A stretch of DNA of 64,000 nt from Pseudanabaena biceps (GCA_013361095.1 JAATWA010000006.1:23100-87099); one strand, 5' to 3'; positions 41,320-50,945 are shown, counted from the stretch's first letter. The notes: generated by a model not told the origin, from the letters alone. Translations and numbers: made by a program.

Positions 41320-42615
41320 CAGGGTGGTTTCATTTTCGGAAAGGCAAACAGGAAGGAAGTTACAGAAAAATTAGAGGGAGAAAAATCAGTAAGAATAAGA
41401 ACAAGAGAGAATATCAAAAACTTGGTGAACTTGATTAGCGAGAACACGTTGCCCCTGAGGAATCGTGCGATAACCAAGACGGCGGACAGTAGTCATGATA
41501 AAGCAGTGAATAATAGCCCAAATAGTAGGAGCATTGCCGCCACGTCGTAAGCCAGTATCCTCTTGAAAAAGGACATCACGCACCCAATGCAAGCGATTTT
41601 CAATACCCCAGTGTAGGCGAATCGGGTCCAGAAACTGAGCCGCATTAAGAGCCAAATCAGAAATATAACCAAGGGACTCGAAAAAGGGCTTATCATCACG
41701 CCAGCCCTCGCGTTCGACATAAATCAAAGACTGTAGAGACGACCAATGTTTGCGTAAGTGAAGTGGAGCAGGATAGACCCAAACACGACGACGCACTTGC
41801 CGACCATGAGATTTGTCAAACTCTTCGGCATAACTAAGAGCGACCGTGTTTTGATGTAAGTGATCCAAAGCCTTGACCAGATTGGGTTGATTATTTTTGA
41901 GGGCAATCAAATAATGCTGTTCCTGCTCAGCAATTAATTTCACCGTATCTTTTTGGCAATGTAAGGCATCCATTGTGAAAGAGGCTGGTTGTCCTTGTAA
42001 GGAAGTAATCACTTGTTTAACTACTTCGATTTCGCTGATTTGCTTATTTTCAGATACAGCAAGGGCAATTACTTCTCCTGTTTCGTGGGTAAAGGCTGAC
42101 ACGGTACTGGTAAAGTTTTGCTTAGAATCGGTCTGATTGGTGACCGTACATTTGATGCTTTTACCGTCCATCGCTAGCCATTGCCCTGATTCTCCTGTAT
42201 GACTATTTCGACACCACTCGTTAAATAGTTTGACTACTGACTCGATTTCTACCCCTTGAATGACACGGCGAAAGGTGGAGTATGAGGGGATTTGGCTCTC
42301 TGGTGCTAGCTCTAGCATTGTTTGTAGCGTTTGCCAATGTTTCTCACAGAAATCTGCTAATGGGCGATATCCGTGATAATTACACAATACTCCCAGCAAG
42401 GTTAAGCACATTACTAGCCACAAGGGATGGCGCTTACCTTTACTTTTTCGAGGGTCTGGGATCTGCTTTAATTGTTCTATAAAGTTCATGGTCTGGTTTT
42501 GCTTTTTGCTTAGCTTCTACCAGACCATTTTTTACTGTTTTGGCTTCTTCTCCTAACTCTTGCTCTTTTCTGTACTCTTTACACGATAGCCCTTTCCGAA
42601 AATGAAACCACCCTG
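41320..42615 (-). mobile_element. ISAs1 family element, copy 1 (1296 bp)
   Basis: Inverted ends CAGGGTGGTTTCATTTTCGG and complement. It is inserted in IS256 copy 2 and flanked by a direct duplication, CATACATTTCTTGCAACTG (19 bp, 41301-41319 and 42616-42634); the uninterrupted sequence is seen at about 25772-25792 in copy 1 of IS256. If the shared outermost G/C is counted as element, the duplication is 17 bp. Confidence 0.93.
41386..42489 (-). CDS. ISAs1 family transposase
   Basis: A 367-residue transposase of the ISAs1/H-repeat family. It starts NFIEQLKQIPDPRKSKGKRH, typical of the family, and carries catalytic acids in LAMDGKSIK, TMDALHCQKD and in the C-terminal HWGIENRLHWVRDVLFQED. Identical to the product at 49716-50819. 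Intact. Confidence 0.93.
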   Translation of the reverse strand: MNFIEQLKQIPDPRKSKGKRHPLWLVMCLTLLGVLCNYHGYRPLADFCEKHWQTLQTMLELAPESQIPSYSTFRRVIQGVEIESVVKLFNEWCRNSHTGESGQWLAMDGKSIKCTVTNQTDSKQNFTSTVSAFTHETGEVIALAVSENKQISEIEVVKQVITSLQGQPASFTMDALHCQKDTVKLIAEQEQHYLIALKNNQPNLVKALDHLHQNTVALSYAEEFDKSHGRQVRRRVWVYPAPLHLRKHWSSLQSLIYVEREGWRDDKPFFESLGYISDLALNAAQFLDPIRLHWGIENRLHWVRDVLFQEDTGLRRGGNAPTIWAIIHCFIMTTVRRLGYRTIPQGQRVLANQVHQVFDILSCSYSY

Positions 42616-43089
42616 CATACATTTCTTGCAACTGGGCTTGGGTATCCCTGACACTCATGCCTCTGGCATACAAGGAGATGATCTTTTCGTCTAGTCCTGA
42701 CAATCGGCTTTGTCCTTTCTTCACCATCTGCGGTTCAAACTCTCCTTGGCGATCGCGGGGGATGGCGATTTCCGCTATGCCGAAGTCCCCTTGCACTGTT
42801 TTCTGACTATAGCCGTTGCGACTGTTGCTTTGCCCTTCTGGTCTGGATTCATGCTTCTTGTACCCCAGATGCGTGGATAGTTCTGCTTCCAATGCTCGCT
42901 CCACTAAGGCGGTAGTTAGTTGTTTGAGAATTCCTCCTTCTCCGAATAGGTCGGGTGGAGTTTTACATTCTTGTAGCAATTCATCTAGCAATTCTTTGCG
43001 TATATTCATCTTTTTGGTGTTAGTAATTGTGTGTCTAGATTATCTCTCTGTATACTTCCTAGACTTTACACAATTTACTGTACACTCTC

Positions 43090-44507
43090 TTCAATTTGAT
43101 TACGAACCTTAGCATCTTCGAGAGTTTGCTTGCGAATAGCCACCACATCATCGGGTACAGGTCTGCCCAAAGGCGGAGCCGTAATCCGAATACCCAGATT
43201 TCGACAATAGGCGCGATTGCTGCGTGTGCGGTAAATCTGGTCAACGTAAACCGCTTCAGGATAATGTCCAAAGCGAGATTTAAACAATGCTACTTGCTGC
43301 TGCAAATCCCCCGATTCATTGAAATTATCCCAACTGAGATGGTCGAGAAATGCATGACCATCCACACAACTAACTGATAGTTTAGCGCCAAACTCCACGG
43401 GTGTTCCTGACTTACCTCTGACAATCGGACGTACATGAGGTTGCGTAATACTGACGATGCGGTCGTCTATACGATGACAACCTTGCTCGTACATCAATTG
43501 TTGTTGCCGATATACTTCACTGACGACCAGCAAGTTCCGATAGAGATTTTTCTTCAATTCTGATAGCTTTGCCCCTGCGGCAATTAGGGTATCAGTATGG
43601 GCAAGATTGCGACGGACATAACCCAACTGTTGGCGCATTGCTTTGCGAATCTTTTTAGAATTGGGTTTGCGTTGTTTGGCAATTTGTAGATAAGCTGTCC
43701 TTGCTTCACGGCGATAGGTGCGTGGTTTCTTCGGTAATTGTTCTTTCACTTGTTGGTAAAGAGCATCAATCACAATTTCCGTTTGTTCCCTTGCTTCGTT
43801 CAACAGTTTGATGTCAGTGGGATAACGGATGTCGGAGAATCGCGACTGTTGCATCTAGCAGCAATTTTCCTTGGTTTGCTGGTTCTGTTTCTTTCTGTTC
43901 CTTTTGTACATTCTTCTCTTCTTCCTTCTCTTCCTTCTTGTCCTGCTTTTCTTCTATCTCTTTTTGTCCTGATTCTTTGGGAGGCTTCACAATCCGTTCG
44001 TTGATTCTGCCCACGATCTCTAGGTTCAATCGTTTGCGGAAATGTACCATCATGCTTGCTTCAAATGGGGCTTTGTCGCCGTACTCTGACAAGCCTAGGA
44101 AATATTGTAAATAGGGATTCTCGCGGATCTGTTCCACTGTCTCTTCGTCGCTTGTCCCTAATTTCTCTTTGATTATCAGCGCCCCAAGTGCCATCCGAAA
44201 TGGCTTTGCTGGCGCTCCTTGTCCTGCACTGAATTATTCTGCATATTCACTCTCAAATTGTTCCCACGGTACTAGTTCCGCTAATCTTACCCATCGATTT
44301 TTTCCTGACAGTTTCCCGCCAAATGGTAAGTAGAAATTCTCGAATGATAGCTGTCCTGTGAGGAATTGTCGGTACATGAAATTTTATTTGTGCAAGGGTT
44401 TTACTTGCTTTTGCTGCTTTTCCTTGCATTTTATCAGTTCTCGATCTCCTTGAAAACCATTGCTTGTATGCTTTTCTTGCTTTTTCAGCAAGCCCTAAGT
44501 ACAGGAC
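43090..44507 (-). mobile_element. IS1182-like element, left-end fragment
   Basis: Ends at 44507 with TTTTTCAGCAAGCCCT, the complement of the end seen at 22927. It is truncated at 43089/43090 by IS256 copy 2, so its C-terminal end is missing, the part that is kept at 22927-23611. The two fragments therefore represent the two halves of the same kind of element. Confidence 0.75.
43091..44377 (-). pseudogene. IS1182-like transposase, degraded
   Basis: Starts at 44377 (YRQFLTGQLSFENFYLPFGG), with a TAA in the YAE-FSAGQG segment near 44235, a frameshift after LLLDATVA near 43850, and loss of the C-terminus at 43090. The middle contains a lysine/glutamate-rich insertion (EEKQDKKEEKEEEK) and the catalytic-domain segments FGHYPEAVYVDQIY and NLGIRITAPPLGRP. 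Not functional. Confidence 0.8.
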
Positions 44508-44839
44508 AAAAAATTAAGGCTCAATAAGTGTTTCGGGGAGGTAAAAGAAAGGAATAATTTGATAAAATTGTAGTGAAATCTAAAAGAATCGATCACTATT
44601 ATCAAACGACAGCGACATTGGCGAGTGGCGACAGCGATCAACTCTGTCATTTTTACTGATCGCAAGCTGTCGCGACAACTAGCGATCGATCGTCAAATCT
44701 ATAGCTGGATGAGCGTCTAGCTGCCTCATCAATAGCTGTCATCTGGTAAACGACAGCATATTTAACCCCAAAGTTGATCGTTGTCGCCCCGCCAATTGCC
44801 GTGTCATTTAATACAGGTACAATTACCTAAACTATTGTC
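44508..44839. other. Non-coding stretch rich in GACA/TGTC motifs
   Basis: No gene. Between 44608 and 44839 the tetramers GACA or TGTC occur about ten times on the two orientations (for example 44608, 44614, 44630, 44645, 44668, 44674, 44737, 44752, 44782, 44802, 44836). Clusters of such motifs are known as transposase-binding sites at the ends of Tn7/Tn5053-like elements in cyanobacteria; here this is only a resemblance. IS1 copy B is inserted at its right edge. Confidence 0.4.
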
Positions 44840-45616
44840 GGTAGTCCTAAACAAGTAAGGATGAGTTGTAGTGGTGAATAAAAAACCAGATAGCACCAAT
44901 ATGATTTTCTATTTTTTTAGAGAAAGAGAGAGTTTTACGAACTAGTCGAGAGATTCGTTGTCGCATCGTACAGTTAAAACGTTCAATATAATTGGTTTTC
45001 CCTGTTTCCTTTCCAACCGCGATATGCCGCATGTCTGGGAACACAACAGAATATGCATTCCAAAAATCTGTATAAGCAACAGCACACTGACGATAAACAC
45101 TGGGCAAAGAATTCCAAAGCTTTTGCGCTCCTTGTGCGGAGCGATCGCCGATATGAACGCCAACAATTTCGCGAGTATCAACATCAATGGCAAGCCAAAT
45201 CCACTGTTTATTGCCTTTATTGCCAACAAAAGACCACATTTCATCACACTGAATCGTTAGTCTTCCTTTTTTTTTAGCGGATACATTTACTTGTTGAGGA
45301 ATCGCCTCGTATTTACGATTGACATAATTCTGCAACCAAGTTTCAGAAACGTCACAAACTCTGGCAATACCTGCAAGAGGAATCTTCTCAAGTAAGAGTT
45401 TGTCAATCAAGGCTTTGGTTTCTTCAGAGATTAGTTTTTGCCGTGGTGCTTCAACAAACTGGCGACCACAGGCTTTACATTTATGATTTTGATTCCCGTT
45501 ATGAATAAAACCATTTTTGACCACATCTTTTGAGTTACAGTTTGGACAATTTGGCATTGGTAATTAAGTGTCTTAGAGTTCTTTTATGATTTTATCCTTA
45601 CATCTCGCGGACTACC
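44840..45616 (-). mobile_element. IS1 family element, copy B (777 bp)
   Basis: Same element as 15187-15963 in the opposite orientation. It has a perfect 8-bp target duplication, CTATTGTC, at 44832-44839 and 45617-45624. It lies in a GACA/TGTC-rich stretch. Confidence 0.95.
44847..45557 (-). CDS. IS1 family transposase
   Basis: Identical in sequence to the 236-residue transposase at 15246-15956: N-terminal zinc ribbon and the DDE residues in QCDEMW, YTDFWN and YIERFN. The reading frame is intact. Confidence 0.93.
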   Translation of the reverse strand: MPNCPNCNSKDVVKNGFIHNGNQNHKCKACGRQFVEAPRQKLISEETKALIDKLLLEKIPLAGIARVCDVSETWLQNYVNRKYEAIPQQVNVSAKKKGRLTIQCDEMWSFVGNKGNKQWIWLAIDVDTREIVGVHIGDRSAQGAQKLWNSLPSVYRQCAVAYTDFWNAYSVVFPDMRHIAVGKETGKTNYIERFNCTMRQRISRLVRKTLSFSKKIENHIGAIWFFIHHYNSSLLV

Positions 45617-45661
45617 CTATTGTCGTTGTTGCTCATCCCTTTCTTGGTAGCAATACAGAAT

Positions 45662-46054
45662 TTAGTGCTGTGGATCTTGATGCCAAATTCTTTCTAAGGT
45701 TGCAATTTGCTCAATCAGTTTAGCTAGCTGCTCTTTATGGCGTTTGTCATGTTGCCAGATTAGCAAGCCAAAACTTGCAGGCAAAGCTAGATACAAGAAG
45801 ATTAGCAAAGCATTAGAAATCAGTTCATCCTGAGCCACACTAACAATGTATGAGGGTTTAGCTTGTTCTGCAGCAAAGATATTTTGGCCATTTTCATTTG
45901 TATTCTGAACTAATATTGAGGATTTTTCAGAAGATTTTGCTAACTCAGATGCAGATACAGACTGGGAAATCCCTAATGAGCCACAAAGTGCTACCCCACT
46001 GAAGGCTAAAAGTGCGATAAGCATAGACTTGGTATTGCTTAAACTTATATTCAT
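45662..46054 (-). CDS. Small membrane protein with signal peptide, unknown function
   Basis: 130 residues. A hydrophobic N-terminal segment ending in SVSASE looks like a Sec signal peptide with an A-x-A cleavage site. A second hydrophobic segment (LLIFLYLALPASFGLLIW, about 80-100) is followed by a charged, helical C-terminus (DKRHKEQLAKLIEQIATLER). I chose the ATG at 46054, with GAGG ten bases upstream; a GTG lies three codons further. Divergent from the nitrate-type transporter, with two GTA-N8-TAC boxes between them, so it may belong to nitrogen-regulated genes. Confidence 0.6.
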   Translation of the reverse strand: MNISLSNTKSMLIALLAFSGVALCGSLGISQSVSASELAKSSEKSSILVQNTNENGQNIFAAEQAKPSYIVSVAQDELISNALLIFLYLALPASFGLLIWQHDKRHKEQLAKLIEQIATLERIWHQDPQH

Positions 46055-46084
46055 TTCCCGCACATCCTCTTTGACGAAAAATCT

Positions 46085-46146
46085 GTATCTAAAGATACTA
46101 TATCATCGCTATAGTCTTTTTTGTCAAATTTTGTATTTAAAGTTAC
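46085..46146. promoter_or_regulatory. Two NtcA-like boxes (GTA-N8-TAC)
   Basis: GTATCTAAAGATAC at 46085-46098 is a perfect palindrome, and GTATTTAAAGTTAC lies at 46133-46146. Both fit the NtcA consensus GTA-N8-TAC. TATAGC on the minus strand at 46113-46108 sits at the spacing expected for a leftward class II NtcA promoter driven from the second box. The right-hand gene is a nitrate-type transporter, which agrees with nitrogen control. Confidence 0.55.
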
Positions 46147-46338
46147 TTTTATTTAGTGAGATGAAGAATGATTGATCGCCCAATGTAAAAACTGCAATTA
46201 ATTGATGCATTTTATCAATTGCATAAGCTAAAAAGATTGTGGGGATACACTTTTGCCATTTTTACCAGAGTAGACTCTAAACACAACGGAGTTAAACACT
46301 CTTTTGCCGAACTGCAACTATTGTGAGGGCAGCTTAAT

Positions 46339-47823
46339 ATGCTTCAAGGGCTCCTATCGTTCAGAGGTAAGTATAGAACTCTGAATCTTGCTTGGCTTGC
46401 CTTCTTTCTAACTTTTGTGATTTGGTTTAACTACGCTCCATTTGTAACTACAGTGCGAGAGTCGATGGGATTGTCTGTAGCTCAATCTCGCACAATTAGT
46501 TTATGTAATCTGGCATTGACAATTCCTGCTCGAATTATTATTGGAATGCTGCTAGATCGCTTTGGACCACGCTTAACTTATTCTGTATTACTAGTTTATG
46601 CAGCATTTCCAACCCTAGCATTTGCATTTGCCCAAAACTTTAATCAGCTAGTCCTCAGCCGACTTGCAATGAGTATTGTTGGCGCAGGGTTTGTAATTGG
46701 TATTCGGTTGGTAGCAGAATGGTTTCCTCCCAAGGAGATCGGTTTTGCTCAAGGTATTTACGGTGGATGGGGAAACTTTGGTTCCTTTGCTGCCGAAGCA
46801 TTTCTTCCATTATTAGCAGCGGCAACTGGTTTTTTGGCTCTAGGTCAAGCGAACTGGCGGTTTACGATCGCGCTGACGGGAATAATTTCGGCTGCGTATG
46901 GCGTATATTTTTTCTTTAATGTAAAAGATACACCTCCTGATACAGTCTATCAACGTCCTGCTAAGAATGGAGGAATGGAAGTCACTAGCATTCCAAGTTT
47001 TTGGGCATTGATTCTCTCAAGTTTTCCCCTTTTCTGTGCCATGGGCTTAATTGCTTGGCGCCTTACACTAGTCAAATTCATTGATACATCGATGATGTAT
47101 ATAATTTGGGCTGTTTTGTTGGGCTTGTTTTTGGTGCAATCTTATTCAACTTGGAATGTAAACCGTGATTTAATGTCTGGACTAAAGACTTATCCACGAG
47201 GCGAACGTTATAAAATGAGCCAAGTGATGGTATTGAACTTAGCCTACGCTGTCAGTTTTGGTTCTGAACTAGCTGTAGTTTCGATGTTACCAGAATTTTT
47301 TGAACATACTTTCAATATTGGACATAATATTGCTGGGCCGATCGCAGCCAGCTATCCGCTCATGAACTTGGTTTCTCGTCCAGCAGGAGGATTCATTTCT
47401 GATCGCATCGGTAGCCGCAAATGGACACTAACTGCCCTGATTGGTGGCGTAGGGATTGGCTATTTGCTGATGAGCCTAATTAGTAATGTTTGGTTAATGG
47501 TTGGCGCAATCGCTCTTACTATGTTTTGCGCTTTCTTTGTCTTTGGTGCTGCTGGAGCAACTTTTGGAATTGCCCCTTTGCTCAAACGGAGTGTTACTGG
47601 ACAAATTACTGGAAATATTGGAGCCTATGGCAGTTTAGGTTCAGTAATTTATGCAACAACCTATAGTTTGCTACCCCAGACCCATGAAGGCAATCAGATT
47701 TTCTTCCAGTTCTTGGGCTGTGCAGCAGTTATTGTTTGTTTTCTCTGTGCATTTATTCTCCAAGAACCTGCCAAAGTCTCAGCAGCAGAAATGGCAGAAG
47801 ATCCCGCATTTGCTGGTCACTAA
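46339..47823 (+). CDS. Nitrate/nitrite transporter, MFS (NarK/NrtP type)
   Basis: A 494-residue major facilitator protein with about twelve hydrophobic segments. AQGIYGGWGNFGSFAAEAFLP (about 135-155) corresponds to the nitrate-signature G-x-x-G-N-x-G motif of the NNP family, and RPAGGFISDRIGSRKW is the second-half loop signature. A longer cytoplasmic loop lies between helices 6 and 7-8. The family takes up nitrate or nitrite. NtcA-like boxes lie about 200 bp upstream. No other nitrate assimilation gene is visible downstream. Confidence 0.83.
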   Translation: MLQGLLSFRGKYRTLNLAWLAFFLTFVIWFNYAPFVTTVRESMGLSVAQSRTISLCNLALTIPARIIIGMLLDRFGPRLTYSVLLVYAAFPTLAFAFAQNFNQLVLSRLAMSIVGAGFVIGIRLVAEWFPPKEIGFAQGIYGGWGNFGSFAAEAFLPLLAAATGFLALGQANWRFTIALTGIISAAYGVYFFFNVKDTPPDTVYQRPAKNGGMEVTSIPSFWALILSSFPLFCAMGLIAWRLTLVKFIDTSMMYIIWAVLLGLFLVQSYSTWNVNRDLMSGLKTYPRGERYKMSQVMVLNLAYAVSFGSELAVVSMLPEFFEHTFNIGHNIAGPIAASYPLMNLVSRPAGGFISDRIGSRKWTLTALIGGVGIGYLLMSLISNVWLMVGAIALTMFCAFFVFGAAGATFGIAPLLKRSVTGQITGNIGAYGSLGSVIYATTYSLLPQTHEGNQIFFQFLGCAAVIVCFLCAFILQEPAKVSAAEMAEDPAFAGH

Positions 47824-48338
47824 TAGTCTGTTTGTCATCGATTTGCAATAAGTTTATGGAAATTTATGTCATCCACTACTCAAGTGCATGAATCCACAAC
47901 GGAATTGTCAAATAATCCAAAAAGTTACGCTAAGGCTGAAAACTTTGCTGAGTAATCGTTTCATTTATAAGTATTTTTGCCCTTCAAAAACGAAGAGAGT
48001 TAGGATTCTAGGCGTACCAATTAATCTCTAAGTTAATTGGTACTGAAAATGAGTACGGCACAGCAAGGGTTTCAATCACCTGAATCTGAGAGGGTTTAAT
48101 TGGTACATCTTTTTGACGGGCAATCTAGATATTGAAAACAAGTCGTTTAATCCTTAGCGTAACTTTCTGCTCGACTACTCATTTCACTCCGAGATCTGGG
48201 CTTTGTGACGAGTATGAGCGTTCGCTTGTGGCAGGGTTATTCATTTGTCGAATATCTTTTTAAGTTCTTGATAATCTTGTCTTACTTTTGTTATATGGAC
48301 TTAGTTTAGATATCGCAAAGCGATTGCAGAAGGTAGAT
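47824..48338. other. 515-bp intergenic region, MITE-like
   Basis: A 15-bp perfect inverted repeat (47921-47935 and 48152-48166) bounds a 246-bp interval, which contains an 11-bp inverted repeat with arms GTACCAATTAA at 48014-48024 and 48033-48043. A tiny frame at 47866-47955 (29 codons, S-S-T-T-Q-V-H-E...) overlaps the left end and may be a gene stub. I would not call a gene. Confidence 0.4.
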
Positions 48339-49523
48339 ATGAACTTTCAATACCAAAAATTTCAAAAGCCTATTCTTTATAGTGCTATTTTCTTGATGGG
48401 CGCATCGATCGCATTGGGTGGTAAGCAGATGCTGAGCCGTAATAATGCTGAAGCTCAAGAATCGTTGCCAAAAGGTGTGGAGGCGATCGCTTCAACGAGA
48501 TTACCGATCGCGGGCGATACAAACTTTGTGACCGCAGCAGTGCAGAAAGATGGCGCAGCGGTAGTACGAATTGACTCCTCTCGCACGGTTGTGAATGAAC
48601 TTCCCGATATATTCAACGATCCTTTCTTTCAAGAGTTTGGCGCTCCTCAATTACCTAATCAAGACAGAAAAGAAGTCTTGAGAGGAACGGGATCGGGATT
48701 TATTTTTAATAGCAATGGTCAAATTTTAACTAACGCCCATGTGGTTAGTGGTGCTGACAAAGTAACCGTCACGCTCAAAGATGGCAGATCCTTTGAAGGC
48801 AAGGTTTTAGGATCGGACTCAGTTACTGATGTTGCCGTAGTCAAGATTGATGCTCAAAACTTACCAATAGTTGGTTTAGGGGATTCCGATCGCATTCAAG
48901 CAGGGGAATGGGCGATCGCGATCGGCAATCCTCTGGGACTAGACAATACGGTAACTTCAGGGATCATCAGCGCGATCGGACGATCTAGCTCTCAGGTCGG
49001 TATTCCTGACCAACAGGTACAATATATACAGACCGATGCGGCGATTAATCCTGGAAATTCTGGCGGTCCCTTGCTTAACGAACGTGGTGAAGTAATCGGC
49101 ATGAATACAGCGATCATTAAGGGCGCTCAAGGGATCGGCTTTGCGATTCCGATTAATAAAGCAAAAAGTATTGCTGAGCAGCTAATTAGTCAGGGTAAAG
49201 TCGATCATCCATATCTCGGTGTGCAGATGGTGGAAATTACGCCTGAAGTTTTACAAAAGCTGCCTGCTAAATTTCAAGTAAGTAGCGATCGCGGCGTATT
49301 AATTGTGGCAGTGCAAAAAGACTCACCTGCTGCAAAATCAGGATTGCAAGCTGGAGATGTGATTGTCAAGCTAAATGACGCGGATGTGAATAAGCCTGAA
49401 AACTTGCAGAAGTTGGTTCAAGATAGTACTGTTGGCAGTAATCTCCAATTGGAGGTAAATCGTAACGGTAAACCCGTTAAAGTAAGCGTTGAGGTTGGAA
49501 CTTTTCCGAATCGCGCAGGATAG
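48339..49523 (+). CDS. HtrA/Deg family serine protease
   Basis: 394 residues from the ATG at 48339; a TTG 51 bp upstream is in frame but less likely. The N-terminus has a membrane anchor or signal (PILYSAIFLMGASIALGG). The catalytic triad is in ILTNAHVVSGA, VTDVAVVKID and INPGNSGGPLLN, and one PDZ domain follows (HPYLGVQMVEITPE ... GLQAGDVIVKLND). It degrades misfolded proteins in the periplasm or thylakoid lumen. Cyanobacteria have three paralogues (HtrA, HhoA, HhoB); which one this is is not decided. Confidence 0.9.
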   Translation: MNFQYQKFQKPILYSAIFLMGASIALGGKQMLSRNNAEAQESLPKGVEAIASTRLPIAGDTNFVTAAVQKDGAAVVRIDSSRTVVNELPDIFNDPFFQEFGAPQLPNQDRKEVLRGTGSGFIFNSNGQILTNAHVVSGADKVTVTLKDGRSFEGKVLGSDSVTDVAVVKIDAQNLPIVGLGDSDRIQAGEWAIAIGNPLGLDNTVTSGIISAIGRSSSQVGIPDQQVQYIQTDAAINPGNSGGPLLNERGEVIGMNTAIIKGAQGIGFAIPINKAKSIAEQLISQGKVDHPYLGVQMVEITPEVLQKLPAKFQVSSDRGVLIVAVQKDSPAAKSGLQAGDVIVKLNDADVNKPENLQKLVQDSTVGSNLQLEVNRNGKPVKVSVEVGTFPNRAG

Positions 49524-49547
49524 AAATTTCTAGAGCATCAAAATAAA

Positions 49548-49599
49548 GTTAATAAATTAGTGGTGCGTGGCTGTGCCACGCACCACTAATTATTAACTG
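49548..49599. terminator. Long hairpin after the htrA-like gene
   Basis: A perfect 17-bp stem, 49555-49571 with 49575-49591, around a 3-nt loop. It extends outward to about 49548/49599 with one bulged base. It lies 31 bp after the stop and probably ends the transcript. Confidence 0.75.
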
Positions 49600-49649
49600 A
49601 CGTTACGCGAAACCCTCACCCCCCAGCCCCCTCTCCCTTTTTGGGAGAG

Positions 49650-50945
49650 CAGGGTGGTTTCATTTTCGGAAAGGCAAACAGGAAGGAAGTTACAGAAAAA
49701 TTAGAGGGAGAAAAATCAGTAAGAATAAGAACAAGAGAGAATATCAAAAACTTGGTGAACTTGATTAGCGAGAACACGTTGCCCCTGAGGAATCGTGCGA
49801 TAACCAAGACGGCGGACAGTAGTCATGATAAAGCAGTGAATAATAGCCCAAATAGTAGGAGCATTGCCGCCACGTCGTAAGCCAGTATCCTCTTGAAAAA
49901 GGACATCACGCACCCAATGCAAGCGATTTTCAATACCCCAGTGTAGGCGAATCGGGTCCAGAAACTGAGCCGCATTAAGAGCCAAATCAGAAATATAACC
50001 AAGGGACTCGAAAAAGGGCTTATCATCACGCCAGCCCTCGCGTTCGACATAAATCAAAGACTGTAGAGACGACCAATGTTTGCGTAAGTGAAGTGGAGCA
50101 GGATAGACCCAAACACGACGACGCACTTGCCGACCATGAGATTTGTCAAACTCTTCGGCATAACTAAGAGCGACCGTGTTTTGATGTAAGTGATCCAAAG
50201 CCTTGACCAGATTGGGTTGATTATTTTTGAGGGCAATCAAATAATGCTGTTCCTGCTCAGCAATTAATTTCACCGTATCTTTTTGGCAATGTAAGGCATC
50301 CATTGTGAAAGAGGCTGGTTGTCCTTGTAAGGAAGTAATCACTTGTTTAACTACTTCGATTTCGCTGATTTGCTTATTTTCAGATACAGCAAGGGCAATT
50401 ACTTCTCCTGTTTCGTGGGTAAAGGCTGACACGGTACTGGTAAAGTTTTGCTTAGAATCGGTCTGATTGGTGACCGTACATTTGATGCTTTTACCGTCCA
50501 TCGCTAGCCATTGCCCTGATTCTCCTGTATGACTATTTCGACACCACTCGTTAAATAGTTTGACTACTGACTCGATTTCTACCCCTTGAATGACACGGCG
50601 AAAGGTGGAGTATGAGGGGATTTGGCTCTCTGGTGCTAGCTCTAGCATTGTTTGTAGCGTTTGCCAATGTTTCTCACAGAAATCTGCTAATGGGCGATAT
50701 CCGTGATAATTACACAATACTCCCAGCAAGGTTAAGCACATTACTAGCCACAAGGGATGGCGCTTACCTTTACTTTTTCGAGGGTCTGGGATCTGCTTTA
50801 ATTGTTCTATAAAGTTCATGGTCTGGTTTTGCTTTTTGCTTAGCTTCTACCAGACCATTTTTTACTGTTTTGGCTTCTTCTCCTAACTCTTGCTCTTTTC
50901 TGTACTCTTTACACGATAGCCCTTTCCGAAAATGAAACCACCCTG
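49650..50945 (-). mobile_element. ISAs1 family element, copy 2 (1296 bp)
   Basis: Same length and ends as copy 1 at 41320-42615. It is flanked by the direct duplication CTCTCCCTTTTTGGGAGAG (19 bp, 49631-49649 and 50946-50964), or 17 bp if the outermost G/C is counted as element. Confidence 0.93.
49716..50819 (-). CDS. ISAs1 family transposase
   Basis: 367 residues, identical to the product of copy 1. DDE residues are in LAMDGKSIK, TMDALHCQ and the C-terminal HWVRDVLFQED. Intact. Confidence 0.93.
   Translation of the reverse strand: MNFIEQLKQIPDPRKSKGKRHPLWLVMCLTLLGVLCNYHGYRPLADFCEKHWQTLQTMLELAPESQIPSYSTFRRVIQGVEIESVVKLFNEWCRNSHTGESGQWLAMDGKSIKCTVTNQTDSKQNFTSTVSAFTHETGEVIALAVSENKQISEIEVVKQVITSLQGQPASFTMDALHCQKDTVKLIAEQEQHYLIALKNNQPNLVKALDHLHQNTVALSYAEEFDKSHGRQVRRRVWVYPAPLHLRKHWSSLQSLIYVEREGWRDDKPFFESLGYISDLALNAAQFLDPIRLHWGIENRLHWVRDVLFQEDTGLRRGGNAPTIWAIIHCFIMTTVRRLGYRTIPQGQRVLANQVHQVFDILSCSYSY

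Larger units (their letters stand above)
40593..43089 (-). mobile_element. IS256 family element, copy 2, broken by ISAs1 and IS630
   Basis: Right end at 43089 matches the right end of copy 1. The transposase starts at 43009 (same N-terminus as 26161). It is split at 41320-42615 by an ISAs1 element and lacks its last ~40 codons and left end, replaced by the IS630 element. It shares the one-base frameshift in the GMWIS segment with copy 1 (near 41065), and has its own nonsense codon (CAG to TAG) near 40629. Not functional. Confidence 0.85.

Noticed and set aside
43738..44004. Plus-strand frame of 88 codons with hydrophobic start
   Set aside because: Antisense to the lysine/glutamate-rich part of the IS1182-like transposase, which gives Leu/Phe/Ser-rich translation.
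47866..47955. 29-codon frame after the nitrate-type transporter
   Set aside because: Too short to support, and overlaps one end of a MITE-like inverted repeat.
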